In this document: positions 1-11,747 of the stretch, one piece after another
Position numbering within the stretch: the stretch's first letter is position 1
Layout of the letters: each line of letters starts with the position of its first letter
NCBI GenBank assembly: GCA_014549065.1
Contig: JACDOX010000015.1
Span: 8,028,139 to 8,092,138, forward strand
Direction of reading: 5' to 3'
Origin: Cardinalis cardinalis
Lineage: Eukaryota > Chordata > Aves > Passeriformes > Cardinalidae
DNA: 64,000 nucleotides
Made by a program: the position numbers and the translations under genes
The notes under the pieces: model-generated
The model's database searches: none
Told to the model about the DNA's origin: nothing
The model's input: only the letters and a program-made list of their open reading frames with translations

Positions 1-979
1 AGCAGAAATTCTTGTGTGTCATTGAACTATGTTGTATTAATGGNAGTGAAATTCTAATTTTGTAAATCTGTGGGTTTTTTGCGTGCTGCTTTGCTGTTCT
101 CTGAACTGCTGGCTTTCCTGGGATCTTTTCAGACAGAATTCTCTTGATGATTACATATGAGTGTTACAGCGCTAGTGATCTTTTCACACAAATTAGAGGG
201 ATTTTATAGCTAATTTTTCAGAGAAGTAAATCTCTTGAGCTATATTTACAAATAAAGTAACTATACTTTAATTGTAATTCAGTTTTTCAGTGCTCCCTCA
301 GATATTTTTAAGCTAATAGAAACAGTTATGTCATATTTTCAGAAGTACTTAATGGTGAAAATGAGAAATGGACCAGCAGAAATAAGATTAGATCTTGACA
401 NGGCTAATTTTGTTTGGTTTTCTTTAGTAATTGATGTAAAAAAATAATTNTGGCAAAAAGCATCCTTCTTTGTANTTTCTGCACACATACTTAATGGAAA
501 TGTATTTCTTCTTCAGGACTGATCTTTTAATGACTAGCTAGAAAAAACCCAGGGTTTCTGCTGTAAATTCATTCAAAGACATAATTACAGGGAGTGATTG
601 TGGACATGGGAACTTAATTACTCTTCCCTGCCAGGGACAGAGGAGCTGTAGTGATCTTACCAAGTTTTCTGTTACTGTAGTTCAAAACAATTGTAGACTC
701 AAGGTTTTTCCAGAGAAGACGTCTCTGTTCTCCTAAGATTTCATTGTGAATAGTGAATTACTACCAAATTATCCTTTATGCACTGTTTGCTCTGATTCCT
801 TAGCAACTCTGTACTGTATTGAAGAGATGTGAGCTGTCAGTGTTGGCAGTGATGGAGCAGGAATTATGTCAGTAGCTTTACAGCAGCTGTAGGAGTTAAC
901 ATAAGTTGCTGAGAGTGTGAAATATTTCCTTGCTGGTTTTCTGGTGAGGCAAGCGCTGTTTCCCATGTTTCTGCTGTAG
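1..979 (+). other. TDRD9 intron (upstream end not in window)
   Basis: AT-rich intronic sequence ending in the acceptor at 978-979. I see no further exon and no recognisable repeat in it. Confidence 0.7.
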
Positions 980-1240
980 GCTTTAGAGTTCAAGATCTGC
1001 AAGATGTGTCCCTCTGCCAGATCCCTGGTGTGTGGCGAGCCATGGAGCTGCAGTGCCAGCCAGAGATTTGCCTCTCTGGTCAGTGGCTGCACTCTGCTGG
1101 TGGAGGTTTATTCCCTGGTGCACGGCGTCCTGCACGTGGATGTGTTCCGGCACTCGGGCCGCCAGGGCCTGGTGAACATTCGGGATGTGCTCATCGAGGA
1201 GTGCCACGCTGAGCTGGCTGGGGAGTCTCACGAGTCACAG
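980..1240 (+). CDS. TDRD9: TDRD9 exon a (Tudor-type region)
   Basis: This 261-nt phase 0-0 exon encodes 87 residues, starting ALEFKICKMCPS and ending AGESHESQ. The acceptor is ctgctgtag and the donor is cag|gtatgt. It includes FASLVSG and VEVYSLVHGVLHVDV, a beta-strand-rich stretch that matches the Tudor/SN-like part of TDRD9. An ATG inside it at 1004 is not a start codon, because the reading frame stays open back to the acceptor. Confidence 0.92.
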
Positions 1241-4200
1241 GTATGTCCTGACTGAGCTGCTGCTTGGTTTGCTCTGATTTATTTCAGTTCTGGCTGTCCT
1301 GAGAAGCTGAGCTGCAGCTTGACTAGTGGCAAGGTTAATACTTGAANAGGGCAGTGTATTTTGATAATGTATGCATAATGCATGTTGAGCTGTTGGCCAA
1401 AAGCATTGCTGCTTTGAGACCCCTTCTGCAAAATATGTTTCCTGGGAAATNATTTCCTCAGTTGAACTGCTCCAGTCTGACTTGAGACTTTGAAAAACTG
1501 TAACTGCTAAATAGTTTTAACTTGCTTCCATTTTGATGTTTTATATAATCTGAAAGGTCATCAGAACATTGTTTTTTGTCTTTGTATGTATGTATTTCTT
1601 TGTGTAGNACCTTCTTTGTAAAATTTTTTAAGAAATAATTGTTCAAGGCTTTTAACGCTTCCATTATTTTGTAGCAAAGCCATGATTTGCTCAAGGAATT
1701 CTTCTTGGACGGAACAAAGAAAGAAGAGCAAATGCCCGTATGTGCAAGACAGGAAGAAAAGCATCTCATTGAAAGATTGTTGAACTGCTTTTCTGAAAAG
1801 AAATCTGATGTACCAACCCATAAGGTAACTTGAGTGGTGGTTTTGGCCTGTCATCACATGACCCTGCTTCTCACGTTGTTAGAATGGAGATGAGGAGTGA
1901 AAGTACCACAAATAACGAAGCTCTATTTGATACATTTCATAGGGCATTTCATCATTCTGCTTTCTGTTGGTAGAAAGCCATAGTGTGACCACTGTTTCAG
2001 ACTGGTCTGCTGCAGCTTTGAACAGAGTTTTGAAGTACAGCCTGAGAGCTGAGTGATCCTGCTCTTCTAATAAGGCAGCACTTGGAACTCAGGCGGAACA
2101 GTGATAAAATTGAACAGCTGAATGCGATGTTTCCCTACATGGTAGTCATCATTATATAGCAAAAGAGCAAGTTTACAACCCTGTCAGTTTTTCAGAAAAT
2201 CTAAACATGGTTTTTACTGTACACAGTGTTTGATTTTTCATCAGCCAGTGATAGGTAAGCAGCTGGGATAGGTGCATCAGTGAACACTCCAGTATCTGAT
2301 GGTAGTGATGCTTTTCCTCTGCCAGAGCCAAACTCAGAAATGTGTTTTGAGCTATTCTAGTCACTACTAAGTTGGAATATAAAACAGGAAGATATGTGTC
2401 CTGTTCTGCATTGTGATTACAAGTTAGGCCTCATCTACATTCTGATTATTTTTCCATTTCAGACGTGACAAAATTTCAGGCTTTCAAGCACCTAATCATG
2501 CTCCATTTATCCNCAGGAGTAATCCTGTTTAACTGCCCACTTCATAAAGTGAGATATTTTCAAGATTAAAGACCTCATCATGTAAATAAAATTACCTGAT
2601 TTTCTTCAGTGATCTATGAAGTCTGAACTTGTGTTTTTAAGCAGGAGGACAGTCATGAATCTGCAGCACCTGCGAAAATAGATAATTTTAGTTAAGTGCC
2701 TCAGCGAGCAAACTTTTGCTTTAGATGAGTGAAATGGAAGTGTTGTATTACCAGTTTAGCAGCTCAGTGTTGCTCAATACATGCTGAAATGTGTTTGGCT
2801 TTAATTTATAAAGCATTTAGGTTTGAAGAGAGCCAGGTGCTGGCCAACTAAAATGTCTCTCTCTCCCTTTTTTTGAAGGTAACAGTTTTTGGTCCATTCA
2901 GTCCTTACCAGTTGAAATGCTACAGTCTGACCAAAATATCGCAGTTCAGGTATGAGAAGGCTTATTGGGAAGTATAGTCATGTTCTTACCTTTTATTTTC
3001 AGTAAATAAACTAGGCAAAACCCACCTTGTTACTCCTACAGATTTTTTTCCAAATTTTTATTCATTGAAAAGACTGAAGGAGTCAAGCTTAAATTGCATT
3101 AATACACATGCTATTGTATTTAAAATCTTAAAGTAGTTTTAAGGTTCATTATTGTCTCATAGAGAGATTATTTATTAGCTGTCATTTAAGTCTGCTAACA
3201 GTAAGCATCTACTCTGAGTTTTGTTGTGAATTNAAAATGTTTTTTTACTTACATGTTTTTATGATTTTTGGAGATTTTTATTGTTGAAACTATTTCTTCC
3301 CCAGAAATGTNTTCATACATAAGGAGAGCATAAACTCCATTGTTGTCCATGATGGTGCAGAAGATCCTTTTCAGCAGCTCTTGGTGGCCACTGATATATC
3401 AGTAACTGCAGCTGGTAATGCCTAATAAAAGCATTTGGATGATTTCTCTAGACTGCTGGTTTATATGAGTAGCTCTATGAGTAAATATGTCACTNTAGTT
3501 CTGTGTTACATCTTTTTGGGGTTTCATTTTTATTAAATCCTCCTTAGAGTTATTTGAATTTTTTTTTTCTTTTGGTGCCAGGGTCNGTGATTTTAGGGGA
3601 AACATCTTTGATGCCTCCTATTCATGGCCTGCTTGCACTCCTCAGTATGCTGTTTGCTCCTGCNATAGAACTCAGGTATTTGTGCATTTCAAAGTGGTGG
3701 CTCTTTTATTATTTTCTTTAGGATCCTCACAAAATTTTGACAGATGTTATTTATTTGCTTTTAGCATTTTGTTTTCTCTTCCTAGTGTTTTTTTGAGTTT
3801 TAGTAAAATATGTAGGTGAAAGAACTTGTTCATGTACTTAGGAATTGGTGCTGCTGATTCTCCTCTCATGAAAGGCATTACAGCTCCTGCCAGTTGTGCT
3901 GGAAGCCTGGAAAGATGGAATGGTAAACTGGGAATGTTAAATCTACATGAGGAGAGGAACTTGCATAATTTTTTGTAAAATCTGAACTCTGTCAGTTGCA
4001 TCACTGCTCTGTTTTCTTTAATTTCTGGTATTTGCAGACTTTCATTTCAAAATAGTGAAGNTTGCTTTCCTTTATTTTGCTTGTGTATGATTTTTTGGTA
4101 AGTTTTATGAGGATATGTTTTTATAACCAGAGCTTCAGTTTTGTATCATCACTGTATATTTTAAAAAGCAGTATGACTGGATGTGAATGCCTCTCAATTG

Positions 4201-7200
4201 TTTTAACTTCTTTCAAACACGTCTTNCTTTGCATGGCTTAGACAAATTCATTTAAGTCTGTCTTCATAAGAGTTTCCTTTCTTCATCTCGTGGTGAGACN
4301 GTTTTCTTTCTTTTTCATGTAGAGTTCATAAAAGTGGGAAGTATTTTACTGGTGTTCTGTGTGGTTTGGGTTGGAGTCAGACATCTGGGGCTCCACTGTT
4401 TCCAGCAAATGATATGGAGGTGACATTTGATGTGCATTTTGGACTGGAAGACATAACAGAGGTAAAACTTCAGTAAGAATTTTCACTACAGTGGGAATTC
4501 AGTAGAAGTCAGTGCATCTGAGCTTGTTAACTCTTTGTGTTAATAGAAAAGCTTGTTTGGACTGTGGGGTTTGGGTTTTTTTGTAGTTTTTGTTTGTTTG
4601 TTGGGGTTTTTTCAGTTTTGTTTGTCTGGATTTTTCAATGTGGTCTCCTTTTTTTATAATCTTAAATTTTTATCAGGAGAAGCAGTTGCCTCTTCCCTGC
4701 ACTTGAAACTAATAAGATACTCTAGAATGCTACACACTTTTCAAAATATAATCATCAATTTTGCACTAAGTGGAAGTCAATGCTTATTAGTTTTCTTAGG
4801 GTTGTCATGGCTTTTATTGACAAGCAGAGCACTGCTGCTTTGCAGGCTTCAGTTTGATTTTAGAGCTCTGATAAGTCATCTGTATTGAGATGCATCTCAG
4901 AGCAGATCAGCCAAACAAATTCCTCATTACTGCCTTCTGCAGCTCAGAGAGAGAGATGTGTCAGAGGGAGGCATGTGCATAACCTGTGCAGGACGGCGGC
5001 TGTGTGTGTGACACGTGCCTGGGACAGTGAAGGACATGCCCTGCTTAGGTCTGTGTGTGAAGCAGGTCCTTGGGTGGTTCCTGAAGGCTCTCCAAGGACA
5101 CAGTGGCCATGCTGGTGCACACATCTGTGAGCTGTTACTTTCTGAAAGTGCTGATTTGGGTGTGCTGGCTGTATTCATAATGCCTTAGCCAGAGTGGTAA
5201 CACCAAGCTGCTGTGTATGTGAAAAATTATGGACAGAGAGAGGAAATGCTTAAAACGTTCACAGAAGGAATTCTACTTTGGAAAAAGTCCAGGCAAGTGG
5301 TGCCTGNATGTTTTATGGCATATCTGAGTAACCTTAAAAATAGTGATACCAGGTGGCTGAAATACTAACATCACTGACCACCAGAGGTGCAGCTGCAGGA
5401 AGAAGCATTTCTGAAACTTCAGATGTTTTTACTTCTGGAAATACTATTGCAGTTGAAGTTCAGTGATGTGGATGCCACAACCACCTTCATGTTAGTGTAA
5501 TACGATACAGACCTTGCTCTGGTTTAAAGTGCTTTAAATTCTGTATCTGGTGTTTTACAGATAAACAGTCTGAGGACAGCCATGAATAAGCTGCTCTGTG
5601 AGCAAGCATTGCGTTCTGGACAGGAGCAAGTGGCACAGCTGCAGGAGGATATTCGTGAGAAGCTTCTATGGTAATCATTTTGTAGAAATAAGATCTTCTG
5701 TTTGACAGTGTCAGCAAAAATGAGTGCTTGAAGCATAGCTCAGGTTAGGCTTTGGAAAAATAATATATGCTCTCATTTCATGATGCATTTCATTAATTTT
5801 GTTTATTTATAAAGCAGTGTACTAAACAACCTCAGACTTCTTGTGGAAGCACTGGTTCTTCAGGGAAGCCAAATCACTTAAGAGTCATAAAATCTAGACT
5901 GTAAAACCTGTTCTACAGGATATNAGCTCTTATATATCCTTGTTTTTTGCACCCAGGGCAAAGCTAATGGAGTCTTATGGCATAACAGTGCAGAAAGATT
6001 TAGAATTCTTTCTTCCTGTACATTAAATTTGAATCATGTGTTCTGCCTCTCCTCCCTCAGCAGACCTGTGCAGAATAGGCCCAGACAAATTTAGGCACTG
6101 AAGTAAGGCTATCTGCCTTTCTTCCCTGCAAGCCTCCCTTCTTCTTGGAAGTGAAGCAGGTTTTGAAAAGACCTGCTGATTCAGTGTAGCCAGCCTGGAG
6201 AATTTTTCACCTTGTAGTTTGGGAGAAGTGCAGTGAAATATTCCAGAACAGCTCCTTCTGTCTGTCGTTGCCGAGCATGTGAAAAATCTTCCCTTGTTTG
6301 TACACTCAGCATGAATTTTAGTGCTGTATGTATCATCAGGAGAATTTTCTCATCCTGACCTGGCTCTCTACTAAACTGTCTTAAAAAGAGCTCTGGTTCA
6401 GAGGCCATAACATAACTTTTACCAGCCTCATCTCTAAGAAAATAAGACTGTTTTTTCTGCCAGTAGAGCTTTGCTTAAGTAACTGCATGATGTCAAACTT
6501 AGGCAGTTCATGGTGCTGATAAAGATCAGAACCCTGATAAACCCTGGTTCTTACCCAGGGTTATCAGAATGATGATCAGAGCAGCTGTTGATGCTGATTT
6601 TTCAGGTGTTCCTTGGCTTTGAAAGTACTTGCTCTCTTATCTGTGGAAAAAACTCTATTAAATTGCCTTAAGTTAAAAGCAAACACCCATACTTCCTATT
6701 TCCAAAACTCCAAATAAAATTTGGGTGCATTCCATAGTAAATTAACAAGTCAGTCTTACCTTTTGAGGCACTAGAAATGAAATTAAAAGAGCACAAGCAA
6801 TGGAGAAGTCAAGCAATGTGGGTAGGCAGAAAGAAGCAAAGGCACAGCCCCTGTCTGGAGGTGACTGTGACAGTAACAGCTNATGCTGGGACATCAACAC
6901 TTACATGCTAAATTGAAGGCACTAAAATGTCACTGCTATTTGCTCAGACATGTGAATACTTGCTACACTTTGGGCACCTATTTTGGGCTGATTGTTCAGA
7001 CATCTCCAGCCAGCTGGGAGGGGAAGGGTCAGACCTTGGCACAGTCCTGGGCACTGATGTGTTCCCAGCTCAGTCAGCACCGACTGCCTGACTCGGTCAC
7101 TCATCTGCCCCAGGCTTTTTGTCTTCAGGATTTTCTACCTTTCTGTGGTAGCCTTTTCTCTCCTAGAATTTTTGTACATTTATTGTTTGTCTTCCAACCA

Positions 7201-9477
7201 TTCTACAGATATTTTTATTTAAATTTTTATTTTATATTATTCTTGTGTGTTTTTATTTGAAGTAATGAATGGTCTGATTATTGTAATGATTTCTTCTTTT
7301 CCCTTGCGTAAAGTCTTTCTTGGTTTTGATTTTTTTTCCAATTGTACTTTCTGTGTTTTGGAAAAAACATTTATTAATTGAATTACATAGGTAAAAATTT
7401 AGCCTGAACAATCTTTCATAACTGTTTTCCATTTTTCAAAAGCTAATTGTATTTACAACATGTCACCACTACTTAAGACTAAAATCAGTTTTTGAAAAAC
7501 ACATCTAGACAGAATTAATTAATGTCTACTACTGTTGTACTTTACACAGCTTGAGGAAATAACTGGAGCAGACAGACAATCTATAGTAATTGAGTTGTCA
7601 TGCAAAACAAAATACCCTAAAAATAGCTGTATTATACGTTCTAGTGAGTAAGCATACATAAAATGTAAGGAATAAATTACAGTTGCAAATTCAAGTGCTT
7701 TGTAAAAAAAGAATCTCATTATCTTCCTTAGAAGAAGATACNTTCTGATGTGTGATACGTCCCTGTGAAAATTTCTATTTTGACTTAGTCCACTGGATGG
7801 GCAAAGTACAGAGAAGTGAAAAATCAGACTAGATTAAGAGGGAAATTTAAGATTCCCTTTAGCACAGACACCTTTTAAATACCTTGTTGTATCTCATACA
7901 AAAAAAAATCCTTTGTCTTTGTAATTAACCAAATACAGGTGTATTTCTCAAGNCTGTATTTATGTAATTTCAGTTTAATCTGCAAATCAAAGCCTCGAGA
8001 CATAATTGATCCTACCTGGTATGAGAAGCCATATGCATGGAATCAGGTAAGGGTACAAATGTTAAAATTGTTGTGGGGTGGGGTTTTCTTTCTTTGGATT
8101 TGTTTGGTTTGGTTTTTTCATTTGTTTGTTTTTGTTTTTATTTTTAGTGTTTTGTTTTTGTGGGTTTTTTGTGGAGTTTTTTGTTGGTTGGTTGATTTTT
8201 TGGGGCATCTGAGTACTCCAGTACAGTTAGTTAAGAGTGTTGAGAGGGAGAACTTCTGTGGTTATTAAATTAGAAAATACCAAAAGCACTTTAGGCTTAA
8301 ATTAAAGCATAAAAACTTTTATTTATGTAATCAATTATGGTTGTTGATACCCTGTTTTTGTAGAGTCTCTTTAGTTACTGGGTGGCTTGTTTTTTTTATT
8401 TTTGTGTGTATAAATATTTAGTATTTTTAAACAGAACTCTCCATGGTTTTAAGGGGAGAGAGATTGTAAAGGTAACTTCACATTTGTTGGAAGATAAAAT
8501 TTCCTCTTCTTTTGACTAAGCAGCTGTAGGTACATTTTCCTGAATGCAGTGCATTTTGGTTTTGTTTTGGTTTGCTGTGGTTTGAGGTGGCTTTTCCTTT
8601 CTAGGCAGACAGAAACGTGGCTTGTTTTAGAACAAGTGTGGTGGGGTCAGGCAGGAGGGCAGTTTTCTCAAGACCCAGGNGGGTTTCATGAGAGAATTCT
8701 CCTAACTTCCTACTCCATTAGAAATCTTACCTTTCTTTCTGTAAGGGCCTCTGCAGGCCACTGGATTTCCTGAAGAACAAGTAGAGTTTCTTAATTAAAA
8801 AGAAGGTGAGGAATTAGTGAGTGCAGGAGTAATAGTGCTACACACACCCTCCCTGTGCCTCTCCCACCCTGCAGCCTGTAAAGGAGGGGTTTGGGTCACC
8901 CTTGAAAAGAGGGACAACAGAACAAACCAAGGACACTTATTTCTAAAAGGCATTTTTTTAGAGTGTGTTGTGATATACTGCCTTAGGCCAAAGTGTTTCT
9001 ATTTTCNTATTTCAAATCCAGTTATCCTTGGATTTAGGAAGATAATATACTCACTTCTGTTGGTGTTTATCTTTTATTGCAAGCTCATGTGTAGGCCTTG
9101 AATCAAGAATTTCTCCACTGCCTCTGGAGAATCCCAGGACATCTTATATTATAAAACAATGCCCGTAATGCTTTGGAATTGATTGTGAAATAGTGTTCTA
9201 AAATCATGGCAAACCATACGATAAAGCATTTTGTAGCCCTGGATCTTTTGTTGCAGGTTGTGGCATGGAACTGAAATTCCTGTATGATATAAAACTCAGA
9301 ACTCAAGACATTTTCTTAGCTGTGTTATATAGGAAAACATAAAGAATGCATTCTGACTTTAATCTTGCTTCTTTTGGCTAGGTGGATTCTCGGTGTATTA
9401 TTGACGAGTCTGAAAAGCAGCATGAAAGAGGAAATCTTGTTTATCAGCTCCACAAGCTTGTTTTGTTGAATGATTAA
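980..9477 (+). CDS. TDRD9: TDRD9, C-terminal part (9 exons, 5' end outside window)
   Basis: Partial gene for Tudor domain-containing protein 9, an ATP-dependent DExH RNA helicase that works with PIWI proteins in germ-cell granules to silence transposons; these roles are known from mouse and human. Coding segments are 980-1240, 1675-1824, 2879-2949, 3305-3414, 3582-3675, 4323-4461, 5561-5670, 7974-8046 and 9382-9477. All have AG acceptors and GT donors, and phases match across every junction, giving 367 residues to the stop. The product agrees with the TDRD9 C-terminus as I remember it: FASLVSG and VLHVDV in the Tudor-type part, FGPFSPYQLKCYSLTKIS, an LLALLSMLFAPAIELR stretch, TGVLCGLGW, KPRDIIDPTWYEKPYAWNQ, and the ending YQLHKLVLLND. 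The helicase domain and most of the Tudor region lie upstream of position 1. Three N bases fall inside exons. Same-strand neighbour ASPG follows 13.5 kb downstream, as in human. Confidence 0.93.
1675..1824 (+). CDS. TDRD9: TDRD9 exon b
   Basis: This 150-nt phase 0-0 exon encodes 50 charged residues (QSHDLLKEFFLDGTKKEEQ to SDVPTHK). The acceptor is ttttgtag and the donor is taag|gtaact. The QSHDLLK start continues the HES/ESQ end of the previous exon, as in human TDRD9. Confidence 0.9.
2879..2949 (+). CDS. TDRD9: TDRD9 exon c, beginning with a donor-like GTAACA
   Basis: This 71-nt exon (phase 0 in, 2 out) encodes VTVFGPFSPYQLKCYSLTK followed by ISQFR. The acceptor ttttgaag is followed at once by GTAACAG, so the exon's first bases look like a 5' splice site. 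The true donor is cag|gtatga. Confidence 0.9.
3305..3414 (+). CDS. TDRD9: TDRD9 exon d
   Basis: This 110-nt exon encodes NVFIHKESINSIVVHDGAED then PFQQLLVATDISVTAAG. The acceptor is ccccag and the donor is gctg|gtaatg. The N at 3311 is the third base of a GTN codon, so Val is secure. Confidence 0.9.
3582..3675 (+). CDS. TDRD9: TDRD9 exon e
   Basis: This 94-nt exon encodes GSVILGETSLMPPIHGLLAL then LSMLFAPAIELR, a well conserved stretch of TDRD9. The acceptor is ggtgccag and the donor is ctcag|gtattt. The Ns at 3586 (TCN, Ser) and 3664 (GCN, Ala) are silent for the protein. The intron before it is only 167 nt. Confidence 0.91.
4323..4461 (+). CDS. TDRD9: TDRD9 exon f
   Basis: This 139-nt exon encodes VHKSGKYFTGVLCGLGWSQ then TSGAPLFPANDMEVTFDVHF and GLEDITE. 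The TGVLCGLGW core and the DMEVTFDV stretch match the family. The acceptor is tcatgtag and the donor is gag|gtaaaa. It ends in phase 0. Confidence 0.92.
4462..5560 (+). other. TDRD9 intron with T/G-rich tract
   Basis: Intron between exons f and g. Positions about 4551-4635 are almost only G and T on the + strand, with repeated TTTG and GGTTT units. No other feature is recognised. Confidence 0.6.
5561..5670 (+). CDS. TDRD9: TDRD9 exon g
   Basis: This 110-nt exon encodes INSLRTAMNKLLCEQALRSG then QEQVAQLQEDIREKLL, a predicted helical stretch. The acceptor is gttttacag and the donor is ctatg|gtaatc. It ends in phase 2. Confidence 0.91.
5671..7973 (+). other. TDRD9 intron with 14-bp hairpin
   Basis: A 2.3-kb intron. 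The only clear structure is the near-perfect hairpin at 6534-6567. The rest is ordinary AT-rich intron sequence. Confidence 0.6.
6534..6567. repeat. Inverted repeat / hairpin
   Basis: The arms ctgataaaccctgg (6534-6547) and ccagggttatcag (6555-6567) are reverse complements except for one extra A/T, with a 7-nt loop. It lies in a TDRD9 intron and its function is unknown. Confidence 0.7.
7974..8046 (+). CDS. TDRD9: TDRD9 exon h
   Basis: This 73-nt exon encodes LICKSKPRDIIDPTWYEKPY then AWNQ. It has the KPR...W.EKPY.WNQ signature near the TDRD9 C-terminus. The acceptor is aatttcag and the donor is cag|gtaagg. The TG from exon g plus the first T gives a Cys at the junction. Confidence 0.92.
8047..9381 (+). 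other. Last TDRD9 intron with T/G-rich tract
   Basis: A 1.3-kb intron before the final exon. Positions about 8078-8205 form a strongly T/G-biased tract of TTTGG, GTTTT and GTTG units. The remainder shows no recognisable element. Confidence 0.6.
9382..9477 (+). CDS. TDRD9: TDRD9 last coding exon with stop
   Basis: The coding part is 31 codons (VDSRCIIDESEKQHERGN to LVYQLHKLVLLND) and ends in TAA at 9475-9477. The acceptor is ttggctag. The YQLHKLV.L ending is the TDRD9 C-terminus. Confidence 0.92.
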   Translation: MDSRCIIDESEKQHERGNLVYQLHKLVLLND

Positions 9478-10195
9478 GTATTTCTAGAAGTCTTTCAGAG
9501 GATGAGGTATTATTAGTCTAAAAATTAGTTCTGTTNTGTATGCAGGTTTTGCAAGACTGTTCCTTAAGATGAGTACAGATGTACTGAAATACAGTTTGGA
9601 AAATGTTCCTGTGTTTCTGAAAAAGCTGAGGTTTGCTGGCCTAGAGCAGACAAGTTCAATCACAAAAGAAACTGATGTAAATCAGGATGCAATTTTCATT
9701 TTAATAGTACTTCTGAACAGGTTTACCACAAGGTACATGAAAGATGAAGCAAATCTAGGCTTAGTTGTTCATTTTCTGTCTCAAAACTCATAAATTAAGG
9801 GGCATAACTTTTTTTTTGTCTGTAATTGCAAATTGNATTTTCCTGTTTTCTTTTTTATTAGTTCTTAAAAAAATATGCAACAAAGGGAGTTGGGGTTTTC
9901 CTTAACCAAGAAATAGAAGTCAGAAGAAACTGATGATCTAAATTATTTTCCTGTCCAAACTTTATCTTCATATACTGGACACAATTTTTTTGTTATTTTT
10001 TTTGTGCAGCAGAACATAACATGATTTATATTCCTGTATGGCAGAAGAATGCTTTTGAATTACTGATTCATGGCACTTTGTTTNATTCTTTCAACTTACT
10101 TTTACCTGGGAGATAGTTAGCCCTAAAAATGAGGTCACTGGTTTCAGAATAAAATGCAAAAATTAAATAAAATGTTTTTGTCTCTTCCTTTGTGT
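9478..10195 (+). other. TDRD9: TDRD9 3' UTR with poly(A) signals
   Basis: No AATAAA occurs between the stop and 10148. Two then lie close together at 10148-10153 and 10166-10171, followed at once by a T/GT-rich stretch (about 10172-10200) of the kind found downstream of cleavage sites. The 3' UTR of about 0.7 kb is therefore inferred; the exact cleavage point is not visible. Confidence 0.65.
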
Positions 10196-11747
10196 GTTCA
10201 TGCTTCATAAAAGCTAAATTTAGTTATTAAAAGGTATATGATTGCATTCATGAAATACATNAATACAGAAACAATATATGGAAGAGTATTCATTTTCACT
10301 GTTCACTTGGTGATTTGAAGGTCATGTAATATCCAGTCATCATCTGAAGGACAGAGAATCAGTGGTCACAATAAAGAAGTGACAGATTTTTGGAAAATAA
10401 GAGGATGCTTAGAGTAAAAAATTATTTTAAGCTATAATTAAACAGAGGAATGACTGTCTAACAGGCAGTTTTTTCTTAGGCCCATTTTAGTGATCCTTGG
10501 GAATTAGAATAGTTAGTGAAAGAGGTCTAACAGAGAAATGGCATCTCAAGTGGCTTAGACAAGAGTGTTTCTCAGCCAAGTGTTGTACATCAATTTAGTG
10601 TTCCTGTTAAACATCTTCAGGGGCAAGTGGATCAGGCAGGATTTCAAATCTTGCTTTTGTCTATTAATGATGAGACTTTCTGTAGGAAAAGAAAACTTGG
10701 CAACGCACAAAGACATGAGAAAAATAAAGGAATTCATTCCACATAAGCAACAGGCAATTTTTTTTTTAAATTTTTTTTTTAACTCTCTTTCTCCCATGTG
10801 TGAGTCTGTGTGTGTGACTGTGCTGCCATCAGGTGGGGGCTGCTGTGATACAGGACACAACAGCCCTGAAGGAAGCTCAGCATCTTTCAAGTCAGCCTTG
10901 CTGGGTGATGATGTTTATTTGCAGATGGATATATACAGTACTAACATTTAAAAATTATTTTATAGGTTGTATTTTATAGTTTCATTTAGGCTTCAACAGC
11001 TTTGTAAAGTCACTTGAACAAATTTAAGGTAAGCAGCTTCAGGATTTCCTCTCAGAGGGTAATAGTATATCACGCTGGAAAAAGAAATATTGTGAAGTAG
11101 CAGCATCTTTGTGGCTGTGAACCTGATCCCACTCAGCTTTGTGGCTTTTGGGAGCTACTTCCATAAGAAAAAAGACCATGACTACTGGTCAAGATTTGCT
11201 TTATCTCCAGGTGCTCACCAACATTGAGCAGAATGAGACTTCAGTTACCATAATTTACTGTATTTCTTCATTGAGNTTAAGGTGGAAATACTTAAATCTA
11301 TAAATGATCAGATTAATGCTTTTAAATTCCTCCAATAATAATGATAAAGTGACAAAATGTACTGACGGGTGCTTCTAGAATCTGAAACAATGTGCATTGA
11401 CTATTATTCATAATTCCCCCCACAACTGCAATGGTACCTGATAGCAGTATTCAATCAAAAGGAGATTTTTTGCCATTCCATGCAATTAATTTTAGAATTT
11501 ACTGCCATGGGCTCTGGTGTATATCAAATATTTAAACAAATNGAAAAATTAACTGGAACTCCAGGGAAGGCAGATCTTTAATAACTGTTAAAATTGAGGA
11601 ACTTGAACTCCCTGTCTTACTGAATTCCAGAACCTCAGAAAATATACTGAAAGAATGTCTGTTTTTATCCTTGCCAAAGTGTTTCCTTATGACAGGTATG
11701 TATGTGGAAAATACTGTTAATGAATCCTGTTACAGAGAAGTCACTTG
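10196..11747. other. Intergenic, nothing recognised
   Basis: Sequence after the TDRD9 3' end. It holds T homopolymer runs near 10760-10780 and a short GT-rich stretch near 10800-10820. I see no exon or known repeat family. Confidence 0.5.

Noticed and set aside
1004..1255. Apparent short gene starting at ATG 1004
   Set aside because: The frame is open upstream to a good acceptor at 979 and the peptide matches an internal TDRD9 exon, so this is not a start.
10555..10951. Overlapping open frames of 111 and 128 codons on opposite strands after TDRD9
   Set aside because: Low-complexity runs of T and A inflate both frames. Neither has a recognised motif.
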